Source: Streptomyces sp. SW4 (GTDB taxonomy: Bacteria > Actinomycetota > Actinomycetes > Streptomycetales > Streptomycetaceae). From it: a DNA stretch of 64,000 nt. The position numbers and the translations under genes are program-made. The notes below the pieces were generated by a model. It was not told where the DNA came from, made no database searches, and saw only the letters and a program-made list of their open reading frames with translations. Position 1 is the stretch's first letter; every line of letters begins with the position of its first letter. The stretch is taken from positions 2,601,001-2,665,000 of the forward strand of contig QKWM01000004.1 of assembly GCA_003248315.1 (NCBI GenBank), read 5' to 3'. This document shows, in pieces, positions 20,390-30,170 of this stretch.

Positions 20390-21349
20390 TCACGGTGCGG
20401 TCCGGACCAACGCGGTGTCAATACGGCACAGCCGGTGCGCCCGCCCACGCGGTTCCCGGCACCCCCTGCGGCCCTTCCCGGCGCCCTCTGCCACCCCGCG
20501 TTCCCGAGGGGCCGCACGGTTGTCAGTCGTATGCGTCAGAATTGGATGCAGGGCCAGCGCACGCGCCGGGGCCGACCAGCCCGCGGCAGATCTCATCGAG
20601 GGGCACGTATGTCCGGACTGATCGACACCACGGAGATGTATCTCCGCACCATCCTCGAGCTGGAGGAGGAAGGTGTGGTCCCCATGCGTGCCCGGATCGC
20701 CGAGCGGCTCGACCAGAGCGGACCGACGGTCAGCCAGACGGTGGCCCGGATGGAGCGCGACGGCCTGGTGTCCGTCGCCAGCGACCGCCACCTGGAGCTC
20801 ACCGACGAGGGACGCCGGCTGGCCACGCGCGTGATGCGCAAGCACCGCCTCGCCGAGTGCCTGCTCGTGGACGTGATCGGCCTGGAGTGGGAGCAGGTGC
20901 ACGCCGAGGCCTGCCGCTGGGAGCACGTGATGAGCGAGGCCGTCGAGCGCCGCGTGCTGGAGCTGCTGCGCCACCCGACCGAGTCGCCGTACGGCAACCC
21001 GATCCCGGGCCTGGAGGAGCTGGGCGAGAAGGACGGCGCCGACCCGTTCCTCGACGAGGGCATGGTGTCCCTCGCCGACCTCGACCCCGGCGCGGAGGGC
21101 AAGACCGTCGTCGTGCGCCGCATCGGCGAGCCGATCCAGACCGACGCCCAGCTGATGTACACCCTGCGGCGCGCGGGCGTGCAGCCCGGTTCGGTGGTGA
21201 GCGTGACGGAGTCGGCCGGCGGCGTGCTCGTCGGCAGCGGCGGCGAGGCGGCCGAGCTGGAGTCGGACGTCGCCTCCCACGTGTTCGTCGCCAAGCGCTG
21301 ACCCCCGCGCGCAGGACGCCGGCTCCTCGCGGGACGCCGGTCCGCCCAC
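20390..21349 (-). other. Long antisense ORF across dmdR1 (adm-like candidate)
   Basis: A 319-codon open frame runs on the opposite strand over all of dmdR1 and its upstream region. Such frames are common by chance in GC-rich Streptomyces genes. I list it because, from memory, an antisense gene called adm was described opposite dmdR1 in S. coelicolor. The sequence (His/Ala/Gly/Val rich) shows no recognisable domain and no clear start signal, so it may be only a shadow. Confidence 0.2.
20609..21301 (+). CDS. dmdR1: DtxR/IdeR-type iron-dependent repressor
   Basis: A 230-residue intact protein with the three-domain DtxR layout. The winged helix (residues 1-70: MSGLIDTTEMYLRTILELEE and PTVSQTVARMERDGLV) is followed by the dimer and metal domain with the ligand cluster EACRWEHVMSEAVE (Cys, Glu and His of the primary and ancillary sites) and a C-terminal SH3-like domain starting near EGKTVVVRRIGEP. 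With Fe2+ it represses siderophore and iron-uptake genes. Length and neighbour match DmdR1 of S. coelicolor from memory. No iron box was recognised in this window. Confidence 0.85.
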   Translation: MSGLIDTTEMYLRTILELEEEGVVPMRARIAERLDQSGPTVSQTVARMERDGLVSVASDRHLELTDEGRRLATRVMRKHRLAECLLVDVIGLEWEQVHAEACRWEHVMSEAVERRVLELLRHPTESPYGNPIPGLEELGEKDGADPFLDEGMVSLADLDPGAEGKTVVVRRIGEPIQTDAQLMYTLRRAGVQPGSVVSVTESAGGVLVGSGGEAAELESDVASHVFVAKR

Positions 21350-21578
21350 CGCGGGGGACCGCCCCGCCGGCCCGCGACGTTTCGGGCGCGTTGCGATTCC
21401 CGTCGATTCCGCGCTTGCGTGAACCGAACGGCAGCGCCCGCAGGCCGCGCGTGCGAGGCTGTCGCCGAGGCATGTGACGCGGGTGCTCCCGGCCCGTGGC
21501 CCGACAGCGATGTCGCCGGGCCCCGTGGGGAGGGGAGCGGGCGCGACGAGGGGGTGGGGTGCCGTGAAGACGACAGAG

Positions 21579-21606
21579 GGCCCCGGCGCTGAGCGGCGCC
21601 GGGGCC
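21579..21606. terminator. Terminator hairpin
   Basis: Arms GGCCCCGGCGC (21579-21589) and GCGCCGGGGCC (21596-21606) pair perfectly around a six-base loop, and the pairing extends outward with one bulge (ACAG against CTGT). It probably ends dmdR1 transcription; there is no T run, as usual in this genus. Confidence 0.65.
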
Positions 21607-21771
21607 TGTCCTCCCCTGTGCTGACCCGGAGCCCCGAGCTCTCAGGGTCATTCCCTCGGACCGGTTTCCCCGAGCGGTCCGCCTCCCGCTGAAGATCTCC
21701 CCTCGGCGGCGGCGGTCAATCCCCGGAGGCTGTCACTCGAATGAGGGGTGTTGCCTGCCGGTGCCGCATTT

Positions 21772-21787
21772 TCGAATAGAGGTTCGA
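21772..21787. promoter_or_regulatory. LexA (SOS) box-like site
   Basis: TCGAAT-AGAG-GTTCGA matches the actinobacterial LexA consensus TCGAAC-N4-GTTCGA at 11 of 12 fixed positions with the correct spacing. It lies about 260 bases upstream of the alpha/beta hydrolase gene, the only gene it could serve on the plus strand. Confidence 0.35.
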
Positions 21788-22045
21788 TAGCCTGCGGGTC
21801 GACGGCCGGCTGCGGGAAAGCGCGTTCGAGCCCCGGGGCCGCGGACGTCACCGCGGCCCGACGGGACGACAGCACCACCGGACGGCAGCACCACGGCACG
21901 ACGGATCCACCAGCACGAGAGCACCACGCACGGCAGGACGGCCGCCCGCGGCCACAGCGCCGGCGGCAGCACGGCAGGACACGGTTCAGGACCGGACGCC
22001 CGACGGGCGGCGGGTGGTCCGAGCAGAGCTTGGGGGTGCCAACCA

Positions 22046-23005
22046 ATGGCGCGACGCATCGACGTGATCGGGACGGGCGGCGTACGCCTGGCCGCCTGGG
22101 AGTTCGGCGACCCTCCCAAGACCGACCCGCCCAGGACCGACCCGCCCAGGACCGACCCTGCCGGGACCGACCCGGCGAGGACCGGCCGGGCGCCGGACGA
22201 GGCACCCGGGGCCGGCGACGGCGCCCGGCCGCCCGGCGTGCTGTTACTGCACGGCCTGATGGGCCGCGCCTCGCACTGGGCGGCGACCGCCCGCTGGCTC
22301 TCCGCCCGCCACCGCGCCGTCGCCCTGGACCAGCGCGGTCACGGCCGCAGCGACAAGCCGGCCGCCCGCTCCGCCTACACCCGGGACGCCTACGTCGAGG
22401 ACGCCGAGGCCGCCCTCGAACAGCTCGGCCTCGGCCCGGCCGTCCTCATCGGGCACGCCATGGGCGCCCTCACCGCCTGGCAGCTCGCCGCCAAACGCCC
22501 CGACCTGGTCCACGGGCTGGTCATCTGCGACATGCGGGCCTCCGCCCTGGGCGCCGCCTCCCAGCGGGAGTGGGCCGAATGGTTCCGCGCCTGGCCCCTC
22601 CCTTCGCCACGCTCGCCGACGTCCGCAAGTGGTTCGGCGAGGACGACCCCTGGATGGAGCGGCCCAATCCGGCCCGCGGCGAGTTCTACGCCGAGGTGAT
22701 GGCCGAGTCCCGGACGGCTGGCGGCCCGTCTTCGCGCCCGAGCAGATGCTCGCCTCCGCGAGTCCTGGGTCTACGACGCCCACTGGGAGGAGCTGGCCCA
22801 GGTGCGGTGCCCCACCCTGGTGGTGCGCGGCCTCGACGGCGAGCTGGGCCGCGCGGAGGCCCAGGAGATGGTCCGCGTCCTGCCGCGCGGCCGGTACGCC
22901 GAGATCGCCGACGCCGGCCACCTGGTCCACTACGACCAGCCCGACGCCTGGCGCGCCGCGGTCGAGCCGTTCCTCGACACCCTGCGTCCGCCGCTGCCCG
23001 GCTGA
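22046..23005 (+). CDS. Alpha/beta hydrolase with a TTA codon (frameshifted)
   Basis: After repair, about 320 residues. LLLHGLMGRASHW (oxyanion region), VALDQRGHGRSDKP, LIGHAMGALTAWQLAAKRP (nucleophile elbow G-H-A-M-G, with Ala where Ser is normal) and the late His in DAGHLVHYDQP mark the fold. The missing nucleophile Ser suggests a non-hydrolytic or altered reaction unless misread. One-base losses lie near 22605, 22717 and 22753. A leucine TTA codon (22244-22246) makes translation depend on the bldA tRNA. Five Pro-rich 15-base repeats (22112-22186) enlarge the N-terminal region. The function is not known. Confidence 0.75.
22112..22186. repeat. Five 15-bp in-frame repeats inside the hydrolase gene
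   Basis: Units of 15 bases encode PPKTD, PPRTD, PPRTD, PAGTD and PARTG in tandem. The second and third DNA copies are identical (CCGCCCAGGACCGAC). Length variation here would stay in frame. Confidence 0.8.
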
Positions 23006-23045
23006 GCGGCCGCCCCTGCGTCCGCCGCTGCCCGGCTGAGCGGCC
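22981..23045. repeat. 34-bp tandem duplication of the hydrolase gene end
   Basis: The last coding bases and stop (CCTGCGTCCGCCGCTGCC... through TGAGCGGCC) at 22981-23011 are repeated 34 bases later at 23015-23045 with 31 identical bases, and a degraded third copy follows. The second copy lies outside the gene. Confidence 0.8.
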
Positions 23046-23085
23046 CCCTGCGCCCGCCGCCGCCACGCCGAGCGGCCGCCCGCCC

Positions 23086-24718
23086 TCACGCCTTGCTGAC
23101 CGCCGTCAGGATCTCCGGCAGCCGCTCGGCCGTCCGCGGCGCGGCCAGCCGCAGCCCGAGCAGGGTCAGCGCCGCGCCGTAGACCACGCCCACCGGCAGC
23201 ACCAGCCACACCAGGTCGTCGCCGCCCGCGCTCACGTTCAGCCAGATCGTGAGCGCGATGACCGGGGCGCACAGCAGGGCCGCGGCGACCATCCCGCCGA
23301 AGATGGAGATCCAGGCGAGCCCGACCTGACCGGGGCCACGTTCTTGTGGCCCTCCTGCGGAATGGAGTACGGGAAGCGGGCCGAGGTCCAGGCGCCGGTC
23401 GCGAGCATCGCGCCGAGCAGCGCGAAGGACAGCCCCAGCGCCTCCGGCAGGGTCCGCCAGTCGCCGAGCATGGCGGTGGTCAGGACGGTGACGAACGCGG
23501 CGTACGGCAGGGTGATCAGCAGCAGGGCGAGGGCGCGGGCGCGCAGCTCCACGTAGGCGTCCCGGGGCGAGGAGATCGTCATCGCGACCATCCAGAACGC
23601 GGACGTGTCCTGCCCGAACTGGTTGTACATCTGGATGCCGAGCATCCCGGCGGCGAAGCAGGCGAAGTAGACGGAGCCGGTGCCCTGCCAGGCGTTGAAC
23701 ACGGGAACGATCAGGCCGATCGCCAGCGACGTCACCCAGGCCGCCTTGGTCTTCGGGTCGCGCCACACGTACCGCAGGGTGCGCTCCATGACCGTGCCGG
23801 TGCGGCCCGCCGGGAGCAGCCGGGCCAGGCCGGTGGAGGTGCGCTCCCGCTCGGGCCGGCCGCCCGTCCGGAGCGTGGAGCCGTCGGGCGCGGTCATCAG
23901 CCGCGTCAGGTGCCGGGCCCACACCCACAGCAGCGCGGCGAGCACGGCAGCGGTCAGCGCGAGCTGCGCGGCCGCCACGCCGTACGCCCCCTCGCTCACC
24001 GCGTCCACCGCGCCGATCGCGGAGGCGGGCGGCAGCCAGCGCAGCACGTCGGCGGCCGGATCGAGCTGGCCGAGGCCCGAGGAGCCGAGCCGCTGGACGC
24101 CGAAGTTGACGAACTGCGCGCCGATCGCGACGACCAGTCCGCTCAGCACGGCCAGATCCCGTCCCTTGCGGCTGGTCAGCAGCCGTACGTTGGCGGCGGC
24201 GACGGCCCGGGCGAGCGCCACGCACACCAGCAGCGCCAGGGCGACGGCGACGACGCCCACGGCGAACGCCGCCCCGCCGCGGGCGACCGCGATCACCGAA
24301 CCGACGAGCATGCACAGCGTGAACAGCGGACCGATGCCGACCAGCGAGGCCACGAGCAGGGCCCGCACCAGCGGCGGGGCCGCAGCGGCAGCATCACCAG
24401 CCGGGTCGGGTCCAGCGTCTCGTCCCCGCCGGGGAAGAACAGCGGCATCACGGCCCAGCCCAGGCCCAGGACCGCCACCAGCAGCACGATCAGGGCGTCG
24501 GCGTGGGCGTGCCCGCGCAGCGCGATCAGCCCGATCAGCTGGAGCGCGGTGAAGAGCAGGACGACGGCGGCGGAGGCGATGTAGGCGGCCCGGCGCCCGC
24601 CGGACTGCCGCAGCCCGTTGCGCAGCAGCGCCAGCTTCAGCCGTACGAAGACGGAGGTGACGGAGTCGGCGTGAGCGGTGGGGGCGGTGGGGGTGGCGGA
24701 CGTGACCGAGGTGTTCAC
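23086..24718 (-). CDS. ABC transporter permease, ABC-2-like (frameshifted)
   Basis: About 544 residues with roughly 12 hydrophobic segments, for example LGLSFALLGAMLATGAW, LLWVWARHLTRLM and ALLVASLVGIGPLFTLCMLV. It begins NTSVTSATPTAPTAHADS at a GTG overlapping the ATPase stop by four bases. One-base C losses lie near 24378 and 23334. A central cytoplasmic loop (GGRPERERTSTGLARLLPAG) and VMERTLRYVWRDPKTKAAWV resemble large two-module export permeases. With the ATPase next door it forms an exporter of unknown substrate. Confidence 0.8.
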
Positions 24719-25490
24719 CGGGCGCCTCCGCCGCCCAGCCAGTCCAGTCCTGCGGCGGTGTCCCGGCCTCCGGCGCCGACGAGTTCGAGGAACACCTGCT
24801 GCAACGAGGCCGCCTCGCCGCGCACTTCGGCGAGCGTTCCGGTGGCCCTGATGCGGCCGGCGGCCATGACGGCCACCCAGTCGCACAGCGACTCGACCAG
24901 CTCCATCACATGGGAGGAGAACACCACGGTGGCGCCGGAACCGGTGTACCGCTCCAGGACGCCCCGGATGGTCTGCGCGGACACCGGGTCCACCCCCTCG
25001 AACGGCTCGTCCAGGAAGAGCACTTCGGGGTTGTGCAGCAGGGCGGCGGCCAGCCCGATCTTCTTCCGCATGCCGGTCGAGTAGTCGACGACCAGCTTGT
25101 GCTGGGAGCCGGCCAGGTCGAGCAGGTCGAGGAGCTGGGTGGCCCGCTTGTCGACCTCGGCGCCGGGCAGCCCGCGCAGCCGGCCCGTGTAGGCGAGCAG
25201 TTCCCGGCCGGACAGCCGCTCGAACAGCCGCAGCCCTCCGGCAGCACCCCGATCCGCGCCTTCACCTCGGCCGGGTCCCGCCACACGTCGTGCCCGACGA
25301 CCTCGACGGTGCCCTGGTCCGGCCGGAGCAGCCCGGTCACCATCGACAGCGTGGTGGTCTTCCCCGCGCCGTTCGGCCCGACGAGCCCGATGAACTTCCC
25401 CGCGGGCAGGTCGAGATCGATCCCGCCGACGGCCACCTGCTCCCCGAACCGCTTCCAGAGCCCCCGGACCCGTACCGCGTCAGCACTCAC
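24715..25490 (-). CDS. ABC transporter ATP-binding protein (frameshifted)
   Basis: About 259 residues: Walker A VGPNGAGKTTTLS, a signature region near VVDYSTGMRKKIGLAAALL, Walker B EVLFLDEPFEGVDP and the H-loop SSHVMELVESLC, typical of ABC-2 drug- or antibiotic-type exporters. The GTG at 25490 is preferred over one at 25508 because GGAGGGAGAAGC precedes it. One G is missing near 25237. The stop overlaps the permease start (GTGA). Confidence 0.87.
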
Positions 25491-25551
25491 CGCTTCTCCC
25501 TCCGTCACCTCGAACCCTACGGGGGAGTAGCGCCGGGGGAGGGCCGGAGGG

Positions 25552-26204
25552 CTACCGGTCCCGCCCGCACGCGTAGGCCAGCGGGGAGATCAGCTCCTCC
25601 ACGTCCGGCAGCCACCGGTTCGTGGCGGTGGGCGGGCACGCCCACTGCACGGCCCCCGCGTCCCGTACCGTGTGGGCGGCGCGGCGACGTACTCGCCCTC
25701 GCCCAGCGCCGTCAGGTCGAGGGAGACGGGCGACCAGCCCAGCTTGCGCACCAGCTCCGGCACCTTCGCGGCGGCGCCCGGAAGCACGAAGAACCGCATC
25801 CGCCGGTCCGGCGCCAGCGTCACCGGGCCGAGCGTCAGCTCCATCCGCCGCATCCGCGCCAGCGCCAGGAACCCGGCCGTCTCGGGCACGACGATCGCGT
25901 CGAACGTCCGCCCCGTGGGCAGCAGGATCGACGCCGTGGGCCGCTGCTGCCACATCCGCCGGGCGACGGTCGCGCTGCCGGTCGCCTGGCTCGTCCAGTC
26001 CGCCGACGCCGGGTGCGCGCCCGGCGCGGCGCACGCCGGGTCGCCGCAGGAGCAGACCTGCACCCCGTCGGCGGCTTCCAGCCAGGTGCCGGGGAACACG
26101 TCCCAGTGGCGCTCCTCGGCGTAGCGAACGGCGGTCTCCAGCAGCGATGTCCCGCGCTGCTGGGGGATCTGTGCGGTCTGGGTGCCCGGGATCGTCTCTT
26201 CCAC
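25552..26204 (-). CDS. Prim-pol-like (bifunctional DNA primase/polymerase) protein (frameshifted)
   Basis: About 218 residues, starting VEETIPGTQTAQIPQQRG. AVRYAEERHWDVFPGTWLEA, VCSCGDPACAAPGAHPASAD (a small Cys-rich knuckle) and MWQQRPTASILLPTGRTFDA follow the N-terminal pattern of Streptomyces prim-pol domain proteins. One base is lost near 25668, after which NRWLPDVEELISPLAYACGR ends the protein. The catalytic acids of active primases are not obvious, so it may be a regulatory relative. The start codon lies inside the perfect palindrome TTCCACGTGGAA (26199-26210). Confidence 0.6.
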
Positions 26205-26532
26205 GTGGAACTCAACTCCGCCGCCCAGCCCGGGTTACGGCTCCTCCGCGCGCGGGGAGGAGCACCGCGCCGGTCCCGGGGCGCATGGGTGCACAGGCGG
26301 GGCGCGCGGGAGGAACCGCGGCGGGAGCTGGGTAGCCAGGTCTGGGGCCGGCGGCAGCCGTCACCCCGGCAATCCTCGCAAACCCCGCATCACCGGCATG
26401 TGAGCGGGGCATTGATCTTCACGGCCGGTTCCACGCACCCGGGTTCACCGCCGGGCCGCGGGAGCCGGACGCGCAAGACACGTCAACTCGGTGCGTGGGC
26501 AGGCACCCGAGCCATGAAGCAGGGGTTACGCC
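26205..26532. other. 328-base intergenic promoter region
   Basis: Divergent region between the prim-pol-like gene and the NsdA-like regulator. I see no gene, no clear terminator and no strong promoter; CTCCTCCGCGCGCGGGGAGGAG (about 26241) is an inverted repeat that could form a hairpin. Confidence 0.5.
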
Positions 26533-27918
26533 ATGGCCGCAAGGCCTCTCGTCGCGCGGCAGCCGAACGAACGGCTGCAGGCGCTCATCCAGGAAGCCGG
26601 CTGCTCGAACGCGGGCCTGGCCCGCCGGGTCAACATGTGCGGCGCCGAGCACGGCCTCGACCTGCGCTACGACAAGACGTCCGTGGCCCGCTGGCTGCGC
26701 GGACAGCAGCCCCGGGGACGCGCGCCGGCGATCATCGCCGAGGCGCTGGGCCGCAAGCTCGGCCGTACGGTCACGATCGACGAGATCGGCATGGCCAACG
26801 GCAAGAACCTCGCGTCCGGCGTCGGCCTCCAGTTCTCGCCGACCGTACTGGGGGCCATCGAGCAGGTCTGCGAGCTGTGGCGCAGCGACGTCGGGCGGCG
26901 GGACTTCCTCTCCGGGTCCTCCGTCGCCGCCTCCGCGCTGGTCGAGCCCAGCCGCGACTGGCTGATCTCGGCGCCCGACGCCCAGGTGGCGCGCTCCGCC
27001 GGGCCGCGGGTGGGCCAGTCCGACGTCACGGCCGTGCGGGCCATGACCCAGGCGCTGGTCGACCTGGACCACCAGTACGGCAGCGGCCATGTGCGGCCGG
27101 TCGTCGTGCACTACCTCAACAGCGTCGTGTCCGGCCTGCTCGCCGGGTCCTACCGGGAGGCGGTGGGGCGGGACCTGTTCGCCGCCGTGGCCCGGCTGAC
27201 CGAACTCGCCGGGTACATGGCCGTGGACACCGGCCAACCGGGCCTCGCCCAGCGGTACTACATCCAGGCGCTGCGGCTGGCGCAGGCCGCGGGCGACCGC
27301 GGGTACGGCGGCTATGTGCTGGCCGCGTCCATGAGCCACCTCGCCGCCCAGCTCGGAAACCCGCGCGAGATCGCACAGTTGGCGCGCGCCGCGCAGGAAG
27401 GAGCGCGGGGGCGCGTGACACCGCGCGCGGAGGCGATGTTCCACGCGGCCGAGGCGCGCGGGCACGCGCTGATGGGCGACGTACGGGCCGCGCAGACGGC
27501 GGCCGGGCGCGCGCTCGGCGCGATGGAGGCGGCCGACGCGGCCTCCGGTGACGACCCGGCGTGGATCGCGCACTTCGACGAGGCCTACCTCGCCGACGAG
27601 TTGGCGCACTGCCACCGGGACCTGGGGCAGGCAGAGGCGGCCGCGCGGTGCGCCCAGCAGTCCCTGGCGGGGCATCCCGAGACCCGGGCGCGCAGGCGGG
27701 CCATCGGCTATGTGCTGCTGGCCACGGCCCAGGTGCAGCAGCGCGAGATCGAGGAGGCGTGCAGCACGGGCCTGAAGGCGGTGGAACTGCTGCGCACCCT
27801 GCGCTCGGACCGCGGTTCGGAGTACCTGGAGGACTTCCAGCAGCGGCTGGAGCCGTACCGGGAGGAGGCGGTGGTACGGGAGTTCGGGGCGCGGCTCGAC
27901 CTCCAGGCGGCCGCGTGA
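26533..27918 (+). CDS. NsdA-like XRE/TPR regulator
   Basis: A 461-residue intact protein. The N-terminal helix-turn-helix region (QPNERLQALIQEAGCSNAGL, KTSVARWLRGQQPRGRAP) is followed by a VGRRDFLSGSSVAASALVEP stretch, the conserved RRDFL segment of the NsdA/NsdB group, and then TPR-like helical repeats (for example LTELAGYMAVDTGQPGLAQR). In S. coelicolor NsdA is a negative regulator of development and antibiotic production; this is a family member, not necessarily the orthologue. It probably acts by protein or DNA binding in the cytoplasm. The start is unsupported by a strong ribosome binding site (AGGGGTTACGCC precedes it). Confidence 0.75.
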   Translation: MAARPLVARQPNERLQALIQEAGCSNAGLARRVNMCGAEHGLDLRYDKTSVARWLRGQQPRGRAPAIIAEALGRKLGRTVTIDEIGMANGKNLASGVGLQFSPTVLGAIEQVCELWRSDVGRRDFLSGSSVAASALVEPSRDWLISAPDAQVARSAGPRVGQSDVTAVRAMTQALVDLDHQYGSGHVRPVVVHYLNSVVSGLLAGSYREAVGRDLFAAVARLTELAGYMAVDTGQPGLAQRYYIQALRLAQAAGDRGYGGYVLAASMSHLAAQLGNPREIAQLARAAQEGARGRVTPRAEAMFHAAEARGHALMGDVRAAQTAAGRALGAMEAADAASGDDPAWIAHFDEAYLADELAHCHRDLGQAEAAARCAQQSLAGHPETRARRRAIGYVLLATAQVQQREIEEACSTGLKAVELLRTLRSDRGSEYLEDFQQRLEPYREEAVVREFGARLDLQAAA

Positions 27919-28120
27919 ACATGCGGCCCGCGGCGGTGTGAACCGGCGGTGAACACGGGCGGCATGTGGCGGAGGTGACATCAACAGCGTGCCGCGGCAC
28001 GGTTTTGTTACTGCTGTCACAGGGAAGAAGGTCGCGTCCTGTGCGGCGTGGCAAGGGGCTCAGGGGACCCGGTAGCGTGAGCCGACGATTGACGAAGGTC
28101 CCCCATTCGTAGGAGTCCCG

Positions 28121-30143
28121 GTGACGCAGAGTGGACAGGGCGAGGAGCCCTCGCGGCGCCCCGCGCGCGAAGGCATCGTGCTGCCCTCCGACGGCGGCGA
28201 ACCCCTGCTGCCGGGCCCGGCGGGCGGTACCGCCGGGTACCCGGCCGGCGGGCCCGCGCCCTCCTCCGCACCCGCCTCCGCCCGGCCGGCGGCCAGGCCT
28301 GGGACCAGCCGTGGGGGCCCGGCCCGCAGCAGAGCCCGGCTCCCGCCCCCGGCCAGGGCTGGGCCGCCGCGCCCGGCCGGCCCTGGGACACCCCCGACGC
28401 CGCCCACCAGGCCCCGCCGGTCCAGCAGTCTTCCGGGGTTCACCAGGCCCCCTCTGCCCACCAGCCCCACGGGGCCCACCAGCCCCACGGAGCCCAGCAG
28501 CCTCAGGCGGGCCAGCAGCCTCAGGCGGGCCGGCCTCATGGGGCCCAGCAGCCTCACGCGGCTCACCAGTCCTCTCCGGCGCAGCAGGCCCCGCTGTCTC
28601 AGCAGCCCCCTGCGGCGCACCAGCCTCCGGTCGGCGGTCCGCCCGTGTCCGGGCCGGGCCCGCTGCCCCCGGAGGGCGCGCCCCCGGCCGGGTACGGGAC
28701 CCGGCCGCCGTCGTACGACGGCCACCCCCGGCGGCCCACGACGGCCACCCCCGGCGGGCTACGGCAGCCCGGCCCCGGCGTCCTACGGCGGCCAGTCCCC
28801 CGCGTCCTACGGCGGCCCGGCACAGGCGTCCCACGGCGGCCCGGCGGCCGCATCCCCCGGCGCTCCGGCACCGGCGCCGCACGGCGGCCCGCAGGCGTCG
28901 TACGCCGCGCACGGGCAGGCCTCCGCGCCGCTGCCCGCGCCCGCCGACGAGGGCGCCACGCAGTACCTGCCGCCGGTGGCGGCCCCGGCCCCCGCCGAGG
29001 ACGCGGCGACCCGGTACATACCGCCGGTGACGGCGTCCGCGGACGAGGGCGCGACGCAGTACATACCGCCCGTCGCACCGGGCGCGCTGCCGCCCGAGAA
29101 CCCCGCCGGGCCCTCCTCGGAGGACACCCGCATGCTGCGCAGGCCGGCGTCCCCGGACCGCAGCCCGCCCCCGGCCGGCGTCCGCGCCGCTGCCGCCCGC
29201 CTCCGGCCCCGACGCCGAGGCCACGCAGTACATCGCGCCCGTGCCCGGGCGGCCCGCGGACCGGACGCCCTCCGGTGCCGCGCCCGGCGGGGACGCCGGA
29301 CGGCAGCCGCCGGCCGAGTTCGACAACCTCTTCCGGAGCGAGCCGGGCGGCGACGGGGCGGCCTCCGCCACCCAGCAGCTGCCCGCCTTCGACGACCCGG
29401 CCCGCGCGGCCGACCGCCCCGGGTACGCCCCGCAGGGACCCGGCGGCGGTGGCGGCCGGCGGCGCGGCGGCCACGGCGGCAGCGGCGGGGACGGCGGACG
29501 CGGGCGCACCGGCTCACGCGTGCCGCTGCTCGCGGCCGTCGGTGTCGGCCTCGCCGTCGTCGGGATCGGCGCGGGCGCCCTGCTCGCCGGCGGTGGCGGC
29601 ACGGACCGGGCCGACGACGGCAAGGAGCCCCTCTCCGCCACGGCCCCCGCGACCGAGGAGTCCGCCTCCCCGTCGCCGACCGTGGACCCGGCCGAGCAGC
29701 AGGCCGCCGAACTGGACAAGCTCCTCGCGGACAGCGGCGACAGCCGGACCACGGTGATCAACGCCGTCTCCGACGTGAAGTCCTGCGACAACCTCGGCCA
29801 GGCCGCCAAGGACCTGCGTGCCGCCGCCAAGCAGCGCACGGGCCTGGTCACGCGCCTGAAGGGGATCTCGGTCGACCGGCTGCCGAACCACGCGGAACTG
29901 ACCACCGCCCTCACCAAGGCGTGGCAGGCCTCCGCCTCCGCGGACAACCACTACGCGGCCTGGGCCGACCAGACGGCCGGCAAGAAGGGCTGCAAGAAGG
30001 GCAAGGCCCGCACCACCGACGAGACCCGGGCCGGCCACCGGGCCAGCGGCGTGGCCAGCACCGAGAAGACCAAGGCCGCCAAGCTCTGGAACGAGATCGC
30101 GCGGAAGTACGGCCTGACCGAACGGCAGCCGACCCAGCTGTGA
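28121..30143 (+). CDS. Pro/Gln-rich membrane protein with TQYIPPV repeats (frameshifted)
   Basis: The GTG at 28121 follows AGGAG. After repairs near 28285, 28735 (two bases) and 29180 the product has about 670 residues. The first 450 are low complexity: His/Gln/Pro/Ala stretches, then repeated acidic-plus-TQY units (EGATQYLPPV, DAATRYIPPV, EGATQYIPPV, EATQYIAPV). One membrane helix (VPLLAAVGVGLAVVGIGAG, about 29520-29580) precedes an external helical domain with SCDNLGQAAKDLRAAAKQRT and two Cys residues. The cytoplasmic repeats look like phospho-threonine or FHA-type docking sites, which is inference. A perfect palindrome ends the gene. Confidence 0.65.
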
Positions 30144-30146
30144 CGG

Positions 30147-30170
30147 GCGGGGGCGGCGCGCCGCCCCCGC
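30147..30170. terminator. Bidirectional terminator palindrome
   Basis: A perfect 24-base palindrome (each arm GCGGGGGCGGCG or its complement) fills the gap between the convergent genes ending at 30143 and 30171 and can stop both transcripts. Confidence 0.7.

Larger units (their letters stand above)
21302..22045. other. 744-base intergenic region dmdR1 to alpha/beta hydrolase
   Basis: No convincing gene. It holds a strong terminator hairpin at 21579-21606, a LexA-like box at 21772-21787 in a locally AT-richer stretch, and a long 5' region of ACGGCAGCACC-like short repeats leading to GAGCAGAGCTTGGGGGTGCC before the hydrolase ATG. Confidence 0.6.

Noticed and set aside
21579-21606. The GC-rich hairpin after dmdR1 as an iron-responsive riboswitch
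   Set aside because: It is a simple perfect stem without conserved aptamer features and it sits at the end of a transcript.
27116-29947. A 943-codon minus-strand open frame
   Set aside because: It is opposite the NsdA-like and Pro-rich genes, whose domains are clear on the plus strand; the reverse frame is Arg/Pro low complexity.
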